Assembly (NCBI GenBank): GCA_905212505.1
Contig: CAJMEO010000014.1
Coordinates: 1 to 9,260 of the forward strand
Length of the DNA: 9,260 bases
Direction of reading: 5' to 3'
From: an uncultured Christensenella sp.
Lineage (GTDB): Bacteria; Bacillota; Clostridia; Christensenellales; UBA1242
Shown: one piece after another, positions 1 to 6,707 of the stretch
Layout: each line of letters begins with the position of its first letter
How positions within the stretch are numbered: position 1 is the stretch's first letter
Notes under the pieces: generated by a model
What the model was told of the DNA's origin: nothing
Seen by the model: the letters and a program-made list of their open reading frames with translations, nothing else
Databases searched by the model: none
Made by a program: the position numbers and the translations under genes

Positions 1-17
1 TTTAAAAATTTTTTCAT
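1..17 (-). CDS. Partial CDS at left edge (first five codons only)
   Basis: An ATG at 17-15 opens a frame reading Met-Lys-Lys-Phe-Leu before the window ends. It is preceded by an AGGG Shine-Dalgarno-like stretch that overlaps the holin stop codon and lies about 7 nt upstream of the ATG. This spacing and the tight packing match the other genes of the operon, so it is probably the next operon gene. Its product cannot be determined from five codons. After a holin an endolysin would be a natural guess, but nothing here shows it. Confidence 0.5.
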
Positions 18-26
18 ATCAATTCC

Positions 27-263
27 CTAAATCACTTTTGTTTTATTCGCCCGTTTTTTTGAACTTTTCACTTCGTTTTTAATTTCTTCAACACTTTTTT
101 CAATATCTTCAACAATATCAAGATGTCTATTCAAACTTTCAATAGTTTGTTGATATTTTTTCTCTCGTTTTGAACTATCTTTCAATTGAAAAATCAATAA
201 GCCTAAAAACAAAACAGCGAAAAGCCCATTTTGGATTGCCAAGTTAACTATTTGTTCCCACAT
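27..263 (-). CDS. BhlA/UviB-type holin-like small membrane protein
   Basis: This 78-residue protein has one hydrophobic segment at about residues 8-26 and then a highly charged, helical cytoplasmic tail. The tail contains SKREKKYQQTIE (31-42) and IVEDIEKSVEEIK (50-62). A single N-terminal membrane helix followed by a KREKKYQ...VEDI...VEEIK coiled-coil tail is the pattern of the BhlA/UviB holin-like family of Bacillus and Clostridium phages and bacteriocin loci. That family is thought to permeabilise the membrane and allow endolysin release. The start is ambiguous. A GTG at 269 overlaps the upstream stop as GTGA, but I prefer the ATG at 263, 2 nt after that stop, because GAGTG precedes it. The gene is the most distal complete one in the structural operon. 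The family call comes from motif recognition; lytic function is inferred. Confidence 0.78.
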   Translation of the reverse strand: MWEQIVNLAIQNGLFAVLFLGLLIFQLKDSSKREKKYQQTIESLNRHLDIVEDIEKSVEEIKNEVKSSKKRANKTKVI

Positions 264-265
264 AA

Positions 266-511
266 TCACTCGCTTTTTTTGATATTGTCAATCTTCAAAT
301 TTAAAGTTTTAATTTTTTCAATGTCAAGATTTTGAAAAGCCTGATTTCTTTCATTTTCAAGCACTTCAATATTTTTTGAATTATTATTTTCATCAAATAT
401 TGAAAAACTTTCAATCAAATTTTTAAGTTCATCTTGCATAAAATCCCTCTCCTGTTTAAGTTCAGCATAATATTTTTCACCAAGTTTTTTAGAAACACTT
501 TTTTTATCCAT
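266..511 (-). CDS. Small charged helical (coiled-coil-like) protein, function unknown
   Basis: This 81-residue product is lysine- and glutamate-rich, with no signal peptide or membrane segment. Two helical, heptad-like stretches are visible at about residues 8-36 and 47-79, separated by an Asn-rich turn (DENNN, 40-44). The ATG at 511 is chosen because it overlaps the end of the upstream nozzle gene as ATGGATAA, an 8-nt overlap typical of translational coupling. An ATG at 520 and a TTG at 526 are also in frame, but none of these starts has a good Shine-Dalgarno sequence. It lies directly after the gp10-like gene, where P22 encodes its tail needle. It is far shorter than that needle (over 200 residues) and shows no recognisable similarity to it. 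I do not recognise the family. A virion or lysis accessory role is only positional inference. Confidence 0.7.
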   Translation of the reverse strand: MDKKSVSKKLGEKYYAELKQERDFMQDELKNLIESFSIFDENNNSKNIEVLENERNQAFQNLDIEKIKTLNLKIDNIKKSE

Positions 512-2030
512 TAAAACCATAGTCAATCAAGTCAATATTAATTTTTAAATTTCCAATATACGCTTTATCCACTACGCTTTCAATCTTAACACCAATTTGT
601 TTACCTTTCAGGTTAACCCTAATCTTGTTAAGAGTTTTTTGCCCCAAAATCGAAAACGATTTACTTTCTTTTTCAGTGAAAATCGTAATTTTGGCATCAA
701 ACTTAGAAAGCACTGTAAAATCTCTAACAAATTTAATTTTATCAGAATATCCAAGGTCTGTTAATGGCGAAATCCAAACCTTTTTTGAAAAACTATCAAA
801 AAATTTTCCATTTCTTTCAAGTTCAAAAACCCTTTTTGTTTCTTGACTATTCAAAATAATAGCGATTTTATCCATAGAGTTTAGTTTAATTGAACACATG
901 CTTGCAATGTCAATGCCTCTCAAAATTTCAAAATCTAAGTTTTCAACATCCAAAACAATCAAAGCATTATTTTTAAATTCACTGTCACTTTCACAGCCAA
1001 CAGCACTATCATCCAAAAAATTAAGCCTGCAAGCCAAATAGTATTTCCCAGAATGAAACACGCCAATAGCATTATCATTTTCAACCCCTTTAAGCATTTC
1101 ATTAAAGCTTAGGGATAAAATTTTGTTTGTAACGCCATTAAAACTGCAAAGCCCATCTTTTGTAAGCATTAACATTTTATCTCCGCAAATTGAAACAGTG
1201 TTCTCAAATATTCTGCTACCCGACAAATTTAGGTGAACAACATCAAAGATTTTTTTATTTTCATAATTAACAATTTTTGAAATCCCATAATCACGAATTG
1301 CAAATACATATCCCAAAAAAGATATGACTTTGTTAATTTTACCCCTATCGTCATTCATCTCAATTTTGCCATTATTTTCATCCTCAACAGTCGTCCATGT
1401 GTCAAAGTCGGTGTTTAAATGATAATAAACAACGTTTCTTTCTCCATAGCCACTTCCAAACAATTTGTTTTTGTCTTCACACATACTGTTAAGGTTGGGG
1501 AAATTTGTAAGTTTAACAGCATCATAAATGCCATCAATTTTATAAACTCCAAGTTTTTCTGCTCCAAAAAGGTTATAGTCAACCCCGTTGCTTTTAATGT
1601 TATAAAAAAATGTTGGTTGAAAGTTAAACTCACCCTCATAATATTTTGTAATAATTGGCACTTCTGTGATTATTCTTGAATAATAAATATTTTGGTCGCT
1701 CCCATAAAATAATAACTTATCAACTCTTCCATCATTATTTTTGTCATACATCTTAAAAAACCAAACGTTTTTTAAATCAACCCAAGGAATGTCATCTTCT
1801 TGTTCCATAACATTCAACTGATTATTATTATAGTTTGGGCAAACAAGATTTTTAAGCCCATATCCTTCGGTCAAAACCCCTTTGTTGCAAGCAAAGTTAT
1901 AAACACTCACGCAATAACTTGGGTCCAAAACATTTTGCTCTTTGTCAAAATTTAGCCCCCTAGAAAAGTCGTCAATTTTTATTGTAACACTTTCTATTGA
2001 GGGTTTTGAATTCCTTTTCTTATCAAACAT
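504..2030 (-). CDS. P22 gp10-like tail nozzle / packaged-DNA stabilization protein
   Basis: This 508-residue protein is almost entirely short alternating beta-strand segments with recurrent aromatic and Gly turns. Examples are the region around residues 192-215 (FGSGYGERNVVYYH...DTWT), 226-262 and 318-335 (HSGKYYLACRL). It ends in a strand-rich tail, IGVKIESVVDKAYIGNL (479-495). A beta-propeller-like body, a C-terminal strand pair of the GVKIES...GNLKI type and a length near 470-510 residues fit the P22 gp10 family. That protein extends the portal-adaptor channel and keeps packaged DNA inside. The gene follows the gp4-like adaptor, the order seen in P22. The ATG at 2030 overlaps the upstream stop by one base (TGATG) and has AAGGTGG 5 nt upstream. 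This beats an in-frame GTG at 2039. The N-terminal region (about 10-60) could be an adaptor-binding segment. The family call is remote similarity by eye. Confidence 0.68.
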   Translation of the reverse strand: MFDKKRNSKPSIESVTIKIDDFSRGLNFDKEQNVLDPSYCVSVYNFACNKGVLTEGYGLKNLVCPNYNNNQLNVMEQEDDIPWVDLKNVWFFKMYDKNNDGRVDKLLFYGSDQNIYYSRIITEVPIITKYYEGEFNFQPTFFYNIKSNGVDYNLFGAEKLGVYKIDGIYDAVKLTNFPNLNSMCEDKNKLFGSGYGERNVVYYHLNTDFDTWTTVEDENNGKIEMNDDRGKINKVISFLGYVFAIRDYGISKIVNYENKKIFDVVHLNLSGSRIFENTVSICGDKMLMLTKDGLCSFNGVTNKILSLSFNEMLKGVENDNAIGVFHSGKYYLACRLNFLDDSAVGCESDSEFKNNALIVLDVENLDFEILRGIDIASMCSIKLNSMDKIAIILNSQETKRVFELERNGKFFDSFSKKVWISPLTDLGYSDKIKFVRDFTVLSKFDAKITIFTEKESKSFSILGQKTLNKIRVNLKGKQIGVKIESVVDKAYIGNLKINIDLIDYGFNG

Positions 2031-2635
2031 CAAAACCACCTTCTTTTTGGCAAAACAATATTCTTTTTAGATTTATCACAAGCCTTCAAACTATCTTCAA
2101 ATTTGTTTTTATAGGCATTGCTTTCATTAAATCTAGAACAAATATAGCAATATTCCTTACAAACTCCCAAGGCAAAAAGTCTGTCAGTAATTTTTCCATT
2201 AAAATCACACAAGTCAGAATTAAGCAAAGCAAAGGTCGGAATATAACAATAAATTATTTTATAATTTCCGTTTTTTGCATACAAAACATCATCATAAATT
2301 TCACATTTTTTATCAAAACCATTTTGGTCAACAAGTTTAATAAGTTTATAAAATTTATTGTCAAGTGAGTTTAAATTAAAATTTCCGTCAGAAATTGTAA
2401 TATCTTCACACACCGCCAGTTGAATATAATCAGTTGCAATTTCTTGATAAACAAGATTGAAGCACCTAACCAAAAGTTCAAGCGTTTTTTCTTCACTTGT
2501 TTTTGTTGTTTCTTCACTAGGTTTAGTATAATCTTTTGAGCAGTCAAAAGTTTCATCATAAATTTTGCTTCCATCCAAAATTTCATCAAGCGATAGCATA
2601 GTTGCCGAAAGTTTTAAAACATCTCTTAATTTCAT
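2030..2635 (-). CDS. P22 gp4-like head-tail adaptor (connector) protein
   Basis: This 201-residue protein has a Thr/Glu/Lys-rich helical N-terminal part (residues 33-70), a beta-rich centre (76-135) and a helical C-terminus. The end contains ITDRLFALGVCKEYCYI (149-165) and finishes in KRRWF. A helical core ending in a basic-aromatic tail, placed between the capsid gene and a gp10-like nozzle gene, fits the short-tail adaptor that docks under the portal ring. P22 gp4 is the prototype (166 residues). The start ATG overlaps the upstream stop as ATGA and has GAGGG a few bases upstream, so translation is probably coupled. It is unusually cysteine-rich, with ten Cys including three at 159, 163 and 166. 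Functional assignment rests mainly on position, size and overall layout. A siphovirus-type connector is less likely given its neighbours. Confidence 0.62.
   Translation of the reverse strand: MKLRDVLKLSATMLSLDEILDGSKIYDETFDCSKDYTKPSEETTKTSEEKTLELLVRCFNLVYQEIATDYIQLAVCEDITISDGNFNLNSLDNKFYKLIKLVDQNGFDKKCEIYDDVLYAKNGNYKIIYCYIPTFALLNSDLCDFNGKITDRLFALGVCKEYCYICSRFNESNAYKNKFEDSLKACDKSKKNIVLPKRRWF
2036..2042 (-). promoter_or_regulatory. Shine-Dalgarno site that fixes the start of the nozzle gene
   Basis: On the minus strand this reads AAGGTGG and lies 5 nt before the ATG at 2030, inside the end of the upstream adaptor gene. The in-frame GTG at 2039 falls within this site and so cannot be served by it, which supports the shorter 508-residue product. 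Confidence 0.7.
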
Positions 2636-2901
2636 ATTTCCCTCTCAATTAACTTTTCATTAGATTTTTCAATTTCGTCAAAAATTTCATCAGCATTTTC
2701 AACCTTTGTTTTATTAATCAAATTAATCGTTCTATAGTCAAGTTTGTCAAAAGGCACAACAAGTTCAAGTGTCAAATTAACACCATTTTGAAAATAAATT
2801 TCATATCTATGCTTAACAATATTTCTAAAAACCCTATAGCGGGGATTAATTTCTTTAATTTTTTTAACAATATCAAATAAATCATTTTTAATTTCGTTCA
2901 T
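2632..2901 (-). CDS. Small conserved-looking phage protein between capsid and adaptor, function unknown
   Basis: This 89-residue soluble protein has a helix (IKNDLFDIVKKIKEI, residues 4-18), a short beta section (20-50, including YRVFRNIVKHRYEIYF) and a charged C-terminal helix (residues 56-87). The layout FDIVKKIKEINPRY...V-F-N...H-YE...PFDKLDYRTI recalls small unnamed proteins in structural operons of Firmicutes phages, but I know no function for it. P22 has no counterpart between coat and gp4. The start has a very good ribosome binding site (AGGAGA at 2911-2906), just downstream of the intergenic hairpin. The stop overlaps the adaptor start as ATGA. Possible roles are a connector accessory or a capsid-decoration factor; both are positional guesses. 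Confidence 0.75.
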   Translation of the reverse strand: MNEIKNDLFDIVKKIKEINPRYRVFRNIVKHRYEIYFQNGVNLTLELVVPFDKLDYRTINLINKTKVENADEIFDEIEKSNEKLIEREI

Positions 2902-2913
2902 ACTTTCTCCTGG

Positions 2914-2953
2914 CCTTTGAAATTGCTGGCTTAGAACGCCAGCACATCAAAAG
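2914..2953 (-). promoter_or_regulatory. Stable intercistronic hairpin after the capsid gene
   Basis: The upper stem is a perfect 7-bp GC-rich inverted repeat, TGCTGGC (2924-2930) and GCCAGCA (2938-2944), around a 7-nt loop. A small internal loop (2 versus 3 nt) joins it to a lower stem of 7 pairs, cctttga (2914-2920) with tcaaaag (2947-2953), including one G-U pair in the RNA. On the mRNA it begins 16 nt after the capsid stop and ends 2 nt before the Shine-Dalgarno site of the 89-aa gene. No U-tract follows, so it does not look like a classical intrinsic terminator. It could stabilise the 3' end of capsid mRNA, guide RNA processing, or damp downstream expression. It sits in the only sizeable gap in the operon. 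Confidence 0.72.
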
Positions 2954-2969
2954 TCTCAAAACAAACAAA

Positions 2970-4139
2970 TTATTTTGTTATTCCACTAATTTTTGCTTGG
3001 CCACAAGGTTTAGAGCAAATTAAATCGGCGTATTTAACCAAAGTTGCAGTGTAGGCAGGATATCCAGGTTTTTGTCTGATTATTCTTCCACCCTCATCTT
3101 CAAGCCAACGCCAATCGCAAAGTTGATGCAATGCAAAATCTTTTGTAGAAAGCAAATACATATTGCCATCTTCAATAAATCTGTCAGAAACAACAGGAAT
3201 TCCATTATAAGATAAAGCCTTAAAACCTCCTTGAAGGTCCATAACATCAATATTAGATCTTGTTGCGGTTAATAATTTTTGATAAATTCTTTTAACGTCA
3301 TTAGCACAAGTAATATAATCAACAACACTCCCGCTAATTTCATCAATGTCATCAATACAATTTTGCATTAAATCTTCAGTAAGTGTTCCACTTAAAGCCG
3401 TTTTGCTAACAGGGTTCATCCAACTATAGTTTGCTTTAGAAACACCATATAGTGAAGTGATATCACTGTCAAACAAAGCGCCAATGCCAGTAATTTCTTG
3501 GTCTTTACTATTTTGTAAAGTGATATAATAACTTTCTTCTTCGCCAATAGCAATAGAAGATGTTTCACTCAAATAAACTTTTTTAGCCCCTCTGTCAACT
3601 TGTGTAATTCTTGCAGTTAAACTTGAAGCAGTGTTGCCAACTTTATAAAGTTCAATAATTTGACCTTCCATTAAGTTTTTAACACTATCCACAGTAAGAC
3701 AATTAGAAGAAATTTCCAAAACATTTGCCAATTTTCCAGTGCCGTTTCCAAATAACATTCTTGAAAAGTTAAAATTTGATGATTTAATTAAACTTTCCAT
3801 TTCGGCATTAAGCAAATTAACAAAAGTGCCGGCGTTATTTTCGCTCGCTCTAATTGCTTTATCAGAAATTTCAATCACACCATAAAGGTTTTTTAAACTA
3901 GACACAAATTTAACATAATTTGTTCCAGCGCTTGTTGGAAGAACCCCAGTTTCAGTTCCTGCCCCAACACCACCATTAACACCAAAACTTGTAAGTTTAA
4001 TAATTTCTTTTCCCCAAACATCGTTTGTAGTTTGATTTATTTTTGCAAGAAATGGGTTAGATTTTATATTTAAAGATTCACTCACAACATCAAGATAAGC
4101 ATCTTTTAATGCATTTTGTGCATTTTCAATAGTAACCAT
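2970..4139 (-). CDS. Major capsid protein (HK97 fold, P22 coat-like arrangement)
   Basis: This 389-residue protein would form the icosahedral shell. The N-terminus is helical (4-22). The section with YGVIEISDKAIRA (86-98), LLNAEMESLIK (109-119) and FSRMLFGNGTGKL (125-137) is typical of the long-helix (spine) region of capsid proteins from Firmicutes phages. A strand-rich stretch at about 145-212, with VDRGAKKVYLSE (181-192), looks like an inserted beta domain. After it comes the NGIPVVSDRFIEDGNMYLLST segment (312-332), characteristic of HK97-fold A/P-domain architecture. No protease gene and no long cleaved N-terminal delta domain are seen, so assembly probably depends on the separate scaffold, as in P22. 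The ATG at 4139 has AAGGAGA 5 nt upstream, overlapping the scaffold stop. That strong site and the hairpin after the gene fit high expression. Confidence 0.9.
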   Translation of the reverse strand: MVTIENAQNALKDAYLDVVSESLNIKSNPFLAKINQTTNDVWGKEIIKLTSFGVNGGVGAGTETGVLPTSAGTNYVKFVSSLKNLYGVIEISDKAIRASENNAGTFVNLLNAEMESLIKSSNFNFSRMLFGNGTGKLANVLEISSNCLTVDSVKNLMEGQIIELYKVGNTASSLTARITQVDRGAKKVYLSETSSIAIGEEESYYITLQNSKDQEITGIGALFDSDITSLYGVSKANYSWMNPVSKTALSGTLTEDLMQNCIDDIDEISGSVVDYITCANDVKRIYQKLLTATRSNIDVMDLQGGFKALSYNGIPVVSDRFIEDGNMYLLSTKDFALHQLCDWRWLEDEGGRIIRQKPGYPAYTATLVKYADLICSKPCGQAKISGITK

Positions 4140-4148
4140 ATATTCTCC

Positions 4149-4799
4149 TTATTTTTTCAAAATGTGCATCGCAAATTTTCCTGCTTCACTAATGTCTTTT
4201 GCCCTAAATTTTGGGCTAGAAACACTAAAGCATCCAACATTGTTTGCAATTAAAGGCACATTTTTTCCACTTTGTAAATTTAATAAATATTCTTCAATAA
4301 TTTTATTTTTAATTTTTTCATTTTTATAAACAAATTCATTCAAGAATTCTTCATCACAAGCCAATTGTTCTTTGGTAACAAAATTTTCTTTTAAAACCCT
4401 AGAGTAAGCAAGTTCCAAAGCATCTTCTTTTTTTGCCAATTCCTCATCATTAATCAAAATTTCAGCAATTTGTTTAACATAATTTTTAGCGTTTTCATTT
4501 TCGGCCAAAAACACGCTAGTTTTTTTCAGCCAATCTTCTTTTTTATATTGCGGTAAAACTTCATCATTTTTATTTTCTTTTTCAGTTTTATTGTCGCAAG
4601 ATATTGCACTCAACTTTTGGCACTTTTTTGTAAATTCTTTTTCCAAATTTTCATAAGCTTTCAAAAGTTCTTCAGTGCTTTTAAATTTTGAAGAGCCAGA
4701 AACCAAATTTTTGTCCGTTTCAATATTTTTATCATTTTGCTCAACTGCTTCAAGGTTAACATCATTGTTTTCCAGTTGTTCTTCATTTTTTTCAATCAT
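4149..4799 (-). CDS. Capsid scaffolding protein
   Basis: This 216-residue, highly charged protein is Glu/Asn/Lys-rich and low in hydrophobics at its N-terminus (1-40), and is mostly helical after that. Residues 42-63 include TEELLKAYENLEKEFTKK, a pattern common near the N-terminus of podovirus and siphovirus scaffold proteins. The rest (95-180) is helical, and a basic C-terminal tail (SPKFRAKDISEAGKFAMHI, 195-213) could bind the coat protein, as the basic C-terminus of P22 gp8 does. It lies between portal and capsid genes, the canonical scaffold position. It would be a transient assembly chaperone lost from the mature head. The ATG at 4799 has AAAGGAGAA upstream that overlaps the portal stop. 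The gaps to its neighbours are 3 and 9 bp. Confidence 0.88.
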   Translation of the reverse strand: MIEKNEEQLENNDVNLEAVEQNDKNIETDKNLVSGSSKFKSTEELLKAYENLEKEFTKKCQKLSAISCDNKTEKENKNDEVLPQYKKEDWLKKTSVFLAENENAKNYVKQIAEILINDEELAKKEDALELAYSRVLKENFVTKEQLACDEEFLNEFVYKNEKIKNKIIEEYLLNLQSGKNVPLIANNVGCFSVSSPKFRAKDISEAGKFAMHILKK

Positions 4800-4802
4800 A
4801 AA

Positions 4803-6695
4803 TTAATTCTCCTTTAATTCTTTTTTCTCATCTAACAAATATTCTTTGTGCTTTTTAATATGGTCAAGCATAATATCTTTAATTTCAGGTGAAAGTTTTT
4901 CGTTTTTGATATATTCTTCGCCAAGCATAAATGCAATATGTTCATCAATATGCAATTTATGGTTGTCAATAACAAGAGGTTGTTGCAAATTCTTGTCTTT
5001 AACAAGTGTAAGATTTTCTTTTCCAGCCTTTTTCATGTGAAGTTCTTCTAAGTCATATTGACTATCCCACATTCCAAACCCCAACATCTCTAAGGTTTTA
5101 GCTTTAATTCGTGTTGTCAATTTCCCATCTTCATTTTGAAGAAGTCCCTTTTCCAAAAGTTCAAAAATCAAACTACGTTTTTGTGCTTTTGTTTCACCAA
5201 TTTCATTTTCGGTTTGAAAAACAATGTCGTCACTAGAAATATCACTTTTCCCAAAATAAAACATATCAATGCTTCCGTCTTTTCCAATAACTTTTGCAAT
5301 TCTTGTTGAATTAACAAACTGTTTGTAAAGTCTTAAAATATTTGAAGCAATATCTTTAATTGCAAACTTAATTTGGTCAGACGTAATATTAAGTCTGTTG
5401 CTATCTTGTTCTAACAAAAGCTCAAGAGACACTCCCGACAAATTGCTTATGTTAAGATTGTTAATCATAAGGTCAGAAATTCCACTAATTTGCGTAAATT
5501 CATCCAAAAGTTTTTGTTCTTCTTCTTTAAAGTCAGAAGGAATATTTCCATTATCCATAATTTTAGGAGCATTACTTCCCTGCCTATAAACCAAAACTTT
5601 TCCTGGACACAACCCCTCTTCTTCAAGATTGTCACAATCAACCGAACCATCTTCAACAGTTAAAATTCCCATCGAAAGTCTGTTCAAATATTCATGCTTT
5701 CGATTTTTAACGGCATTATAACTTCTTTGAACAGGAATAATCCTTTCAATTATGCTTGTTCCAAAAAAACACCCCGGGCGTTTTAAAGAAGCTTGCTTAA
5801 TAAACGGAAAACCTCTTTTTCCATCTTCTCTGTTCACAAACGGAAGATCGCCGTCATAAACCAAAGTGTTGCCCGCAACAATAATCAATCTCCCCAGTGG
5901 ATAATCAACTGTTGGTGCAACATACTTTTCAAGAACAAGAACTTGGTCATGTTTTGGCGCTGATTTCATTTTAGAAGAACTTGCAAAAAATCCATATCCG
6001 CCAGCATTAGACACTTGGTCTAAATTAAACACATCAATATCACAGCCAATTTCATCAATGCCCCAAATTTGTTTAACAACATCTCTGTGATAACTTTTCG
6101 CATGAATAATGCTCATACAATCATCAACATTGTCATAACTTGTGCTATCGGGAAAAATTTCAAACGGAGAAACAACCTCAACATCAACATCTCCCTCAAA
6201 AACATCTTCGCCGTTAATACTTGCAAGTTTTTTGCCCTTATTAGCATTCCACGTCACCTTATAAAACCCCGTTCCGCACACTTCACTATAATTGGTGCAA
6301 CTCACAATTTTGTCACTAATATTAAGTTTATGATAAACACAATTAATCAGGTTTTTAGAAATTTTTGCAGTTGAAATATCTTCTTCACTATTTGTTGCAG
6401 GAACAACGCTCATCGCAGGTCTAATTTGCCCTAGTTTTGCAATTCGGCTTTCAACGATAGAAGCAATGTGATTATAAACTTCTCTTTCTTGCCAATAAAA
6501 GTGTTTTTCATAATCTTCAACATCATAGTTATTAATTCCACAATATTGATTACCAAACAAAAAGTTTAAATTTAAAAGCCATTGTGCTTCAATGGGTTTT
6601 CTTTCCATTTGTCTGTTTTTAAAATCTTCAATAGTTTCTTTCACCAAATTTTCTTTATATTTGTCAATAACTTTTTTTGTCACTTTATTTTTCAT
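4803..6695 (-). CDS. Portal protein, P22-like
   Basis: This 630-residue protein would form the dodecameric ring at one capsid vertex, through which DNA enters and leaves. Family-typical landmarks are an early aromatic-rich segment (LNFLFGNQY, 43-51), an N-HIASIVESRIAKLGQIRP block (75-93) and VEVVSPFEIFPDS (172-184). These are followed by GFPFIKQ (295-301), FGTSIIERIIPVQRSYN (311-327) and QISGISDLM (402-410). The C-terminal helical tail contains HIDEHIAFMLGEEY and IKDIMLDHIKKHKEYLL (582-621), a His-spaced helix pattern common at the end of P22-type portals. P22 gp1 is longer (725 residues), so the C-terminal barrel helix is probably shorter here. The ATG at 6695 has AAGGAAGGG upstream. It lies 12 bp after the TerS-like gene and 3 bp before the scaffold gene. 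Confidence 0.92.
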   Translation of the reverse strand: MKNKVTKKVIDKYKENLVKETIEDFKNRQMERKPIEAQWLLNLNFLFGNQYCGINNYDVEDYEKHFYWQEREVYNHIASIVESRIAKLGQIRPAMSVVPATNSEEDISTAKISKNLINCVYHKLNISDKIVSCTNYSEVCGTGFYKVTWNANKGKKLASINGEDVFEGDVDVEVVSPFEIFPDSTSYDNVDDCMSIIHAKSYHRDVVKQIWGIDEIGCDIDVFNLDQVSNAGGYGFFASSSKMKSAPKHDQVLVLEKYVAPTVDYPLGRLIIVAGNTLVYDGDLPFVNREDGKRGFPFIKQASLKRPGCFFGTSIIERIIPVQRSYNAVKNRKHEYLNRLSMGILTVEDGSVDCDNLEEEGLCPGKVLVYRQGSNAPKIMDNGNIPSDFKEEEQKLLDEFTQISGISDLMINNLNISNLSGVSLELLLEQDSNRLNITSDQIKFAIKDIASNILRLYKQFVNSTRIAKVIGKDGSIDMFYFGKSDISSDDIVFQTENEIGETKAQKRSLIFELLEKGLLQNEDGKLTTRIKAKTLEMLGFGMWDSQYDLEELHMKKAGKENLTLVKDKNLQQPLVIDNHKLHIDEHIAFMLGEEYIKNEKLSPEIKDIMLDHIKKHKEYLLDEKKELKEN

Positions 6696-6707
6696 TTTTC
6701 CCTTCCT

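Noticed and set aside
2132..2161. Cys-x3-Cys-x2-Cys (residues 159, 163, 166) in the adaptor protein, superficially like a radical-SAM cluster motif
   Set aside because: The protein is only 201 residues, lacks other radical-SAM features, and the motif is near the C-terminus of a helical connector-type protein. It is most likely a chance spacing in a Cys-rich protein.
1997..2368. Plus-strand open frame of 123 codons antisense to the adaptor gene
   Set aside because: It is antisense to a well-supported coding gene, has no ribosome binding site of note, and its Phe/Ile/Lys/Asn-rich composition is that of a reverse-complement shadow.
2914..2953. Reading the post-capsid hairpin as a Rho-independent terminator
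   Set aside because: No U-tract follows the stem on the transcribed strand, and essential tail genes with a strong ribosome binding site lie immediately downstream.
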